Assembly: GCF_036884655.1 (NCBI RefSeq)
Contig: NC_088345.1
Coordinates: forward strand, 18,727,501-18,791,500
Origin: Musa acuminata AAA Group
Lineage: Eukaryota > Streptophyta > Magnoliopsida > Zingiberales > Musaceae
Length of the DNA stretch: 64,000 nt
Direction: 5' to 3'
Shown: piece by piece, positions 57,901 to 64,000 of the stretch
How the letters are laid out: each line of letters starts with the position of its first letter
Position numbering within the stretch: the first letter of the stretch is position 1
The notes under the pieces: generated by a model
Told to the model about the DNA's origin: nothing
Database searches by the model: none
What the model saw: only the letters and a program-made list of their open reading frames with translations
Position numbers and translations under genes: made by a program

Positions 57901-57945
57901 AATTCTTTCCTTGGAGATATGCCCCAATCTTCTATGCCATAATAT
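54904..57945 (-). repeat. tandem triplication of integrase/linker segment in element D
   Basis: Three consecutive copies of about 1,016 bp: about 54904-55910, 55911-56926 and 56927-57945. Each copy, in element sense, holds the pre-integrase histidine region (WHRRLGHISKERIERLV), the start of the integrase core, integrase C-terminal sequence (ILNRVPSK; RHLHIWGCLAEIRRVFNP) and the serine-rich linker to RT (LRRSQRKRKH). The two internal junctions (about 55908-55915 and 56924-56931) are identical. The two right copies share their left parts; the two left copies share their right parts; unit 1's left part and unit 3's right part are the divergent ones. Confidence 0.93.
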
Positions 57946-59160
57946 AGAAGATATTTCATTATTGAAACTATGTTTCAATCCAACATTTGATTGTAGGGTC
58001 ATTAATGTCTTTGTAAACTCAAGATCCAAATTAATTCTGTATAAACCATCATAGAGAATTCCAGAACCAACTTTTATTGAATCATAAAACATATTGAGTT
58101 TGCCACTACCAAAAGAAAGATAATATCCTAACTCATCAATTCTAGAAAGAGAAACCAAATTTCTAGAAATTATAGGGACATAACATGTGTCAACAAGATC
58201 CATCAAGTGGCCCGTCTCTAAGCGTAGACGATAAGTTCCCATTAATATCACTTTCGCTTTAAGACGATTTCCCATAATGATGAATCTTTCATGTTCTTTT
58301 GGTTTCCGAATTGAAAGAAATCTCTGCATATTATTTGTAACATGAGTTGAAGCACCAGAATCAATCCACCAAGTGTTAGAAGGAACTTCTGTAATGTTTG
58401 ATTCAAAACACACAAAGGTCGAGTTAATATATTTCTTTTCGAACCAAGTCTTGCGTTTAATGCAATCCTTCTTCACGTGTTCTTTCTTGCCACAAAAGAA
58501 GCATTTTATAATAAATGCTTTCTTTTCATTAGTCGGTTTAACATTTCCAAACCCGGCAAGTTTCTTTGATTGATAATGCTTCAACTTTTTTTTCTTATTA
58601 CCAGCTCATTGAGTAGTGGCCATGACATTATATGACTTTTCCTACCTTAATCTCAATTCTTCCTAAACACACATGCTAGTCAACTCATTCAAGTCCCACT
58701 TATCCTTATTTGTTTTGTAGTGAATCTTGAATGGGCCAAACTCAGAAGGAAGAGAATTGAGAATAAATTGCACGAGGAAAGATTCATCAACATTCATGCC
58801 TAATGTTTTAAGTTTTACAACTTTATCAGCCATATTGAGGATATAATCCTAAATTCCTCGAGTGCCATCATACTGAGCCGTAGTTAGTTCTTTCATTAAT
58901 GTATCAGCCAATGACTTATCAGCAGATTTAAATCTGTCTTCAATAACCTTTAAATATTCCTTTGCGCTAGTTGCAGTCGGTAATGAATTCCTCAAGTGCC
59001 TTTATTTCATTTACTTATTCTACAGTACTTTCATCAGTCAAGTCTATAGGCTTTTCAACAAGTAATACTAAATCAAGATTTAATACACCCAATGTGAATT
59101 GCACATGCTCTAACCATTCTGAATAATTTGATCTAGATAGTACAGGGACACTAGATGCAT
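57697..59160 (-). pseudogene. gag-pol: element D gag, protease and start of integrase
   Basis: Gag region 59160-58590 contains AQYDGTRG, VVKLKTLGMNVDESFLVQF and LPSEFGPFKIHY with several stops. The open frame 58584-57697 (295 codons) then has a CCHC knuckle CFFCGKKEHVKKDC, the protease motif WWIDSGASTHVTN with normal active-site DSGAS, and the pre-integrase histidine motif LWHRRLGHIS. Only the first part of the integrase core follows before the deletion. Gag forms the particle; the protease would process the polyprotein. Confidence 0.9.
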
Positions 59161-60610
59161 AAGAATATATATGCGGAAATACCACTGCAAAAAATATAAA
59201 AACAACATTAATGCTTTGAGTTTGTCAAGAATTGATGAACTATTGATATCATCTATATTACACCTTTGGGTGAAATATTGACATATCTAGTGTTCACTCA
59301 AGAATATTTATGGAGGACTGATACCATCCTTATGGAATAGTGTTGTTACCTTTGGGTATATAATCTTAAACTGCAAGGATATCCAAAAACAGTATCATCC
59401 TACCCGATCGTATAATTATTTGAATTAGATTCTCCTTTGAGATTATCTAAATCTCCTAATTATGTGTCATTATGAATATTATTTTCTTAATGTCATTTAG
59501 GACTAATTTCTTAATATTATTTTATAAGTTGTTAGTTCAGATCATTTTGGTGGCTACAAGACTAATGCAATAATATAAAATAAAAAATATCCTATAAATG
59601 ATAAAACTTTTATTGTAATTTATATCACAAAAGTCTTGGCAGCTACTAGTAAGATAAAACTTAGGGAAATGAATTACAAATAATATTCATCAATTTCTTT
59701 ATTTTTGTTAAGTAATTCAATAATAAAATAACCATAATATTTATTAAATATTAATGCTAAGCAATTCAATAATAAATAATAATAATAATTATTGAACATT
59801 AATACTAAGCAATTCAATAATAAATAACAATAATAATTATTGAACATTAATACTAAGTAATTCAATAATAAATAATAATAATAATAATTGAACATTAATG
59901 ATAAGTTGTTCAATAATAAATAATAATAATAATAATTGAACATTAATAAGTAAGAAAACTCATATGATAATCATGATAATATATAAATTATGCCTTCATA
60001 TAAGTAAATATTATTTCATAATTTCATATATATACATATGAATAAATAAATAAAAATCCAAAAACAATAATTAGATTTTAATTTTATTTATCACATGTAA
60101 AATTAATAATTTATATAAATCGTGCATTCATGTGAAAGGTATACATTATTTCACAATTTCATATATATACATGTGAATAAGTAAATAAAATTTTAAAAAT
60201 AATAATTGGATTTTTATTTTATTTACTACATGTCTAATCAATAATTCAGATAAGAAAACTATAAAGTAAACCATAATTTATATTTTTTAATCAAAAAATT
60301 AAATCCAATCAAATAATCAAAAATATAATTATGATTAAAATTAATCATAATTATAATAAATCATATTTATCAATTTATAATTGAGAATATAAACTAAATT
60401 TCTAATTTTTGATAAAATCGTAAATATTTGAAATGTTATAAATCAGAAATATGTGAATGGAAAAACTGTAATTTTGGCATAAATTAAACCCAAGGGTAAA
60501 ACCATAAATATATTGACAGAACATAACATGAAATTATGAAATTTACAAAGGGTAAAACTATAATTTTGCAAAACCTGGTTTTAAGGGTAAAACCATAATT
60601 ATGCCAAAAC
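59161..60610 (-). other. element D 5' untranslated leader
   Basis: Long AT-rich leader without ORFs, collinear with 47270-48270 of element C. It includes a roughly 54-bp tandem array at 59700-59945 and then the GC-rich block. Confidence 0.7.
59700..59945. repeat. AT-rich tandem repeat in element D leader
   Basis: About four to five units of roughly 54-60 bp built on ATTAATACTAAGCAATTC followed by AATAATAAATAATAATAAT. Element C has a single related unit near 47810-47860, so the array expanded in D. The Tyr/Leu/Asn-rich minus frame here is an artefact. Confidence 0.8.
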
Positions 60611-60619
60611 CCTAATCTA

Positions 60620-60955
60620 CCTTCGCCGCTGCTGCCTGCGGCGCGGTCGCTTGTACGTGGTTGCGGGTTGCCGCCGTGGGGCGGCTGCTACTGCTCACAC
60701 GCGACCGTTGCCGCTGCGGCGGTTCCTACCCGCGCGTGGCTCCTGCCAACGCGCGGTCGCCGCCTGTGCACGGCCTACTCACGCACAACTGCCACCTGAG
60801 CTGTCTGCCTACGTGTGGCCGACTATCGCATGGACGGGTTCTGGCCGTGTGCGGCCGGCCGTCGCATGGACGAGTTCCGTGATGCCCGCGTATGGGACGG
60901 GTTCTATGATGCGCATGCTACCCGGCGTAGTCGCAGATTCGTAGCGAGGTCGACG
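60620..60955 (-). other. GC-rich leader block of element D
   Basis: C/G-rich island with repeated GCGCGTGGC, CGCGGTCGCC and GTCGCATGGACG words between AT-rich leader and PBS. Corresponds to 48300-48770 in element C. Frames through it (60651-60944) are open because of composition and have no recognisable domain. Confidence 0.75.
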
Positions 60956-61051
60956 GTGACCATTGCTGCTTAGCAATTCTTGAAAGATAAAGGTAGTTTT
61001 ATGCATCGTAAATAAATTTACAGATCTATTGCATTTGATCTCAAAAATCGG

Positions 61052-61063
61052 GCTTTGATACCA
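61052..61063 (-). other. element D primer-binding site (variant)
   Basis: TGGTATCAAAGC on the minus strand, two bases inside the 5' LTR. One base off the tRNA-iMet complement. Confidence 0.85.
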
Positions 61064-61065
61064 AT

Positions 61066-61537
61066 TGTAAGCATAAAATCTATAATTATGCTATATCTGA
61101 AATGCGAAAATAACTTATATGCCAGGATTGAAATCAAGTGTATAGATCTAATTATTACGACACGTACCTTTTGATGTCATCTCCTTTGAGATCTCGCACT
61201 GTCTTTGATCCAAGATTGCTGCAGCCACCGATCCATCGATCCAAGATTGCTGCAGGCACCGTCACCGTCTATAAGAAGTGCAAGGAGTAGATCATTTCTC
61301 CTCTCTTCCTATCCTTTCACAAGACCCACTAAGATTGATGGAATTTTGGGGAGAAGGGGTTTTGGGGGAGAAACTGAAATCCCTCGGCAACCCTAGAGGT
61401 CCTGTCCTTTTTATAGGCGAGATCTCAGGAGATTTCCTCCCAAGGTTATCTCCCGACGAATCGTTCTGTAAACGGAACCCAATTAGTTATTATATTATAT
61501 ATCTTATTTAATTATAAAAGGGCCACGTAATCTAACA
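61066..61537 (-). repeat. element D 5' LTR (472 bp)
   Basis: Starts TGTAAGCATAAAATCTATAA and ends GTAATCTAACA. Contains GATGTCATCTCCTTTGAGAT near the centre as does the partner. Confidence 0.9.
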
Positions 61538-61766
61538 TTCTTAATCTTAATAATTTCAACTCGATAACCAAAAGCAACACCAAGAATTGGACCGGTCCCA
61601 ATCGACTTTACCAAAGTGGACAAAGCAATCCAAAAACTTGGGACTAAGTGGAGTTGGCTTTCGGTTTAATGACTCCCTTTCCTGATTCTCATTGGACAAA
61701 GCCACCTCTCAAAATTTTGACTTGCCGAGGCTTAAAGGCATAGATTGTTGCTTTCTTCGTTAATAC

Positions 61767-61938
61767 TGATAGTAGATGAGATTTCCCAAACTATTTGAGG
61801 AAATCTCTCTACTCTGTTGAGGGAAATCCTCTAACCTGTTGAGGAAAATTCTCCCTTCTAACCTGTATAAAAGGAAGGGGGATATGTTAATAACAATCAA
61901 CTTCTTCTACAACTTGTTTATCTATTTATTTTCTAATA
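61767..61938 (+). repeat. element H: 5' LTR end of another copia-like element
   Basis: Contains TATAAAAGG at about 61867, repeated CTGTTGAGGAAA-type words and a T-rich end directly followed by a PBS. The left boundary (TGATAG at 61767) is a guess. The rest of the element is displaced by LTR G and lies beyond the window. Confidence 0.6.
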
Positions 61939-61950
61939 TGGTATCAGAGC
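61939..61950 (+). other. element H primer-binding site (tRNA-iMet type)
   Basis: TGGTATCAGAGC following the T-rich LTR end. Orientation plus strand. Confidence 0.85.
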
Positions 61951-61989
61951 AGTACCTCCTTGGCGACAGCAGCATCGCCGTGTGTTAGC

Positions 61990-63695
61990 TGTTAGGATCA
62001 AGAGCACTAAGAGGGGGGTGAATTAGTGCAGCGGAAAACCTTCTACGAAAAATAAAAATTGCGTTCGTTCATTAAAAGTGATTTTGGTAAGAAAGCCGAT
62101 TTGTAAATAACTTTAACTTTTGTTTAAGCGAGATGCAGCAAAGATATAAATGCAGTTTGCAATTATGATTCTAATCAGATAATAGGCGCAAACTGAAATA
62201 TGATATTCATACGAAAAAACTGATTTACGTCTAAATGCTAATTCGTAAATCACTTGACTAAGCGAGATGCAGTTTAAGCAAGGATATAAAGGCAATTTGT
62301 AGTTATGATAGAAATCAAAACGTAAATGCAAACAGAAATATGATGATCGTATGATAAAACTGATTTACGTCTAAACACCGATTCAGAAAGTGCAAAGCTT
62401 GAAACCCGATCGTATATGCTCAGAAAGCAGTAAGCTTTAAAGGAGGTTTACAGTAAAGATAATATGCTCAAAGTAAATGCAAACCAAGATTTAGAGTGAT
62501 TCGGTCAATCTTGACCTACTCCACTTTTGGCTTCCTCCACTAATGAGGTCACCGACGTCAACTAGAGGCCTTCCTTCAATAGCCAAAGGCCAACCACCCT
62601 TTTACAGTTTCACTCCTTTTGACGGGCTTAGGAGATAACCCTTACATAATTTTCTCTCCTATCTTTAAAGCTCAGAACTTAGAAGAAAAGAGAGAGAAGA
62701 ACTTTTGGCCTTTACAACAATTTTGAGCTCTAAAAATCACAAAACAAAATCATGATTTCGGTGTATGTTTTGTTTTGCCCTTTCAGTGCTGAATGGGTGG
62801 GGTATTTATAGGCCCCAACCTAGTTTGAATTTGGAGCTCAAAACTATCAATTCCCGGAATTTTGGGATCTGGCGGTTGCACCTCTTAATTGGAGCGGTTG
62901 TACCGCCTGGCAGAGCTCGAAGACCGAGCCTCTAGGCGGTGCCACCTCCTGTTAGGGGCGGTTGCACCGCTCAGCCAGAGCTCGGAGACTGAGCCCAAGC
63001 GGTGCCACCTCTTGTCAGGGGAGGTTGCACCGCCCAGTCTCGCTCGGAGACCGAGCCCAGGCGGTGCCACCTCCTGGCTGGGGCGATTGCACCGCCCAGT
63101 GTCGCTCGGAGACTTAGCCCAGGCGGTGCCACCTCCTGGCTTTGGCGGTTCAACCGCTTGGCAGAAATCAGGGTCCGAATGGGTTGATCCATTCGGCCCA
63201 ATTTGGGTTTTTCAGGAGCCCAATTGCCCCAAGATTAAGTTAATGGGATCACCTCCCATTTCCAACTTAATCATTATGCTAACTACGATATTTCCTAAGA
63301 CATTTACTACAACTTGCTCCGGTGCGTCAATTGCTGCGTCAATTGCTTCTTCCGGTGAGCTTCCAGCGAACTTCCGTCGATCATCCGATGAACCCTCGGT
63401 GATGCTCCTACGGACTTCCGGCAAACTCTTGGACTTGCGACGATCCACTTGGCGAGTTCCGACGAGCTTCTTTGGCAAGCTCATGGACTTCTCGGATTTA
63501 TTCCCGTAGAACCTCCGACGACTGTCCGAACTTCCGTCGAACTCTCGAACTCCCAACGTGATCATTGTCTTGACTCCGGTGCAACTCCTGTTGCATATCT
63601 TATTTTCATCGTAGTTAATCCTGCACACGTATCTCAACATATAGATTAGATAACAAATGACAATTGACTTTATCATCAAAATCTGAGATTCAACA
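61990..63695 (-). repeat. element G: 3' LTR of a Sirevirus-like element, related to F
   Basis: 1,706 bp beginning TGTTAGGATCAAGAGCACTA and ending GAGATTCAACA, the same termini as the F LTRs. It shares the non-repeated parts (for example CTTTTGGCTTCCTCCAC and CCCCAAGATTAAG) with F but lacks the long 18-bp minisatellite, which explains the length difference. It is inserted about 40 bp past the PBS of element H; left flank TTAGC. Confidence 0.9.
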
Positions 63696-64000
63696 ATCTC
63701 TCCCTTTTTTATGATGACAATCAATTGATAATGGAGTTAACATTAACTCATCCCGTCTATATGCCATACTTGAGATAAGTCATTCTTGAATTCAAACCCT
63801 TTGAATTCAAGAGACATATTGATAAGTTAAAATCATTTAAACTTATCAATACTCCCATCATGATTCCCATCATCATGTATCTCTCTGAAGATGATGTCAA
63901 GGCTTGACATGCATTTTCAAATTTTACATTACAAGTTTGAATGATGGTAATAGTAGCAATTCATCATATATCAACATGTAAAACTGCGAAGTAAGATTTT
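63696..64000 (-). mobile_element. element G interior, cut by window end
   Basis: AGGGAGA-type polypurine tract on the minus strand at about 63697-63710, then ATGATGACAATCA and ATGGAGTTAACATTAACTCA, like the interior of element F next to its 3' LTR. No gene in the visible part. Confidence 0.85.

Larger units (their letters stand above)
52413..61537 (-). mobile_element. element D: Ty1-copia element with triplicated pol segment
   Basis: LTRs 52413-52859 and 61066-61537 start TGTAAGCATAAAATCTATAA and end TCTAACA. Flanks TTCTC (52408-52412) and TTCTT (61538-61542) match at 4 of 5. Minus-strand order gag, protease, integrase, RT, RNase H. PBS variant inside the right LTR and AAGTGGGAGAA inside the left LTR. 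Same family as C. The body is extended by two extra copies of a roughly 1,016-bp integrase/linker segment. Frames are broken by stops and by a deletion in the integrase core, so it is defective. Confidence 0.92.

Noticed and set aside
59674..59943. Tyr/Leu/Asn repeat protein frame
   Set aside because: Translation of the AT-rich tandem repeat in the D leader.
60651..60944. 97-codon frame in GC-rich DNA as a possible captured host gene
   Set aside because: Composition-driven frame in the leader of element D; overlapping frames are equally open and no domain is visible.

Overview
This window is plant nuclear DNA: a low-copy gene with spliceosomal introns sits in a sea of nested LTR retrotransposons. 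A monocot is likely, because a Sirevirus-type copia family, a chromodomain gypsy (chromovirus) and a typical NF-YB gene occur together. I cannot name the species from sequence alone. Nothing prokaryotic is present, and I saw no rRNA, tRNA or CRISPR.

Layout. 1-5744: AT-rich DNA with short repeats and one weak candidate exon. 5750-30916: a four-level Russian doll. A Ty1-copia element (A, +, TSD TGTTA) is interrupted by a Ty3-gypsy chromovirus (B, -, 6057-25542, flanks ATAC). B is interrupted by a non-autonomous gypsy derivative (E, +, 10745-23989, flanks ATAT). E is interrupted by a gag-only Sirevirus-like copia element (F, -, 13181-21855, TSD ATGGG) with practically identical 2.68-kb LTRs. Subtracting each insert gives plausible lengths: A about 5.0 kb, B about 6.2 kb, E about 4.6 kb, F 8.7 kb. 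LTR divergence falls from the outer levels to the inner ones, as nesting demands. A also carries two small hAT-like MITEs. 30922-37690: AT-rich sequence with an internally deleted hAT element (32644-34515) carrying a transposase C-terminal remnant.

37692-40106 (-): the only convincing host gene, an NF-YB (HAP3/CBF-A) subunit, with a leader intron, a complete histone-fold domain and a probable 6-nt microexon. Its last short exon was not found. 40370-42994: simple-sequence intergenic DNA, including a strong polypurine block.

42995-61537: two copies of one copia family, both on the minus strand. C (42995-49382) is old and badly decayed. D (52413-61537) is younger and carries a roughly 1,016-bp segment of pol in three tandem copies, plus a deletion in the integrase core. 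Both have a striking GC-rich block in the leader near the primer-binding site. 61767 to the end: a 5' LTR and PBS of a further copia element (H), broken about 40 bp past its PBS by a Sirevirus-like LTR (G) that runs out of the window.

Functionally, the retroelements are mostly dead: stops, frameshifts and altered catalytic residues in A, B, C and D. E and F look like parasites whose movement would depend on proteins supplied by autonomous relatives. The NF-YB gene would encode a DNA-binding subunit of the CCAAT-box factor and appears intact over its core domain.
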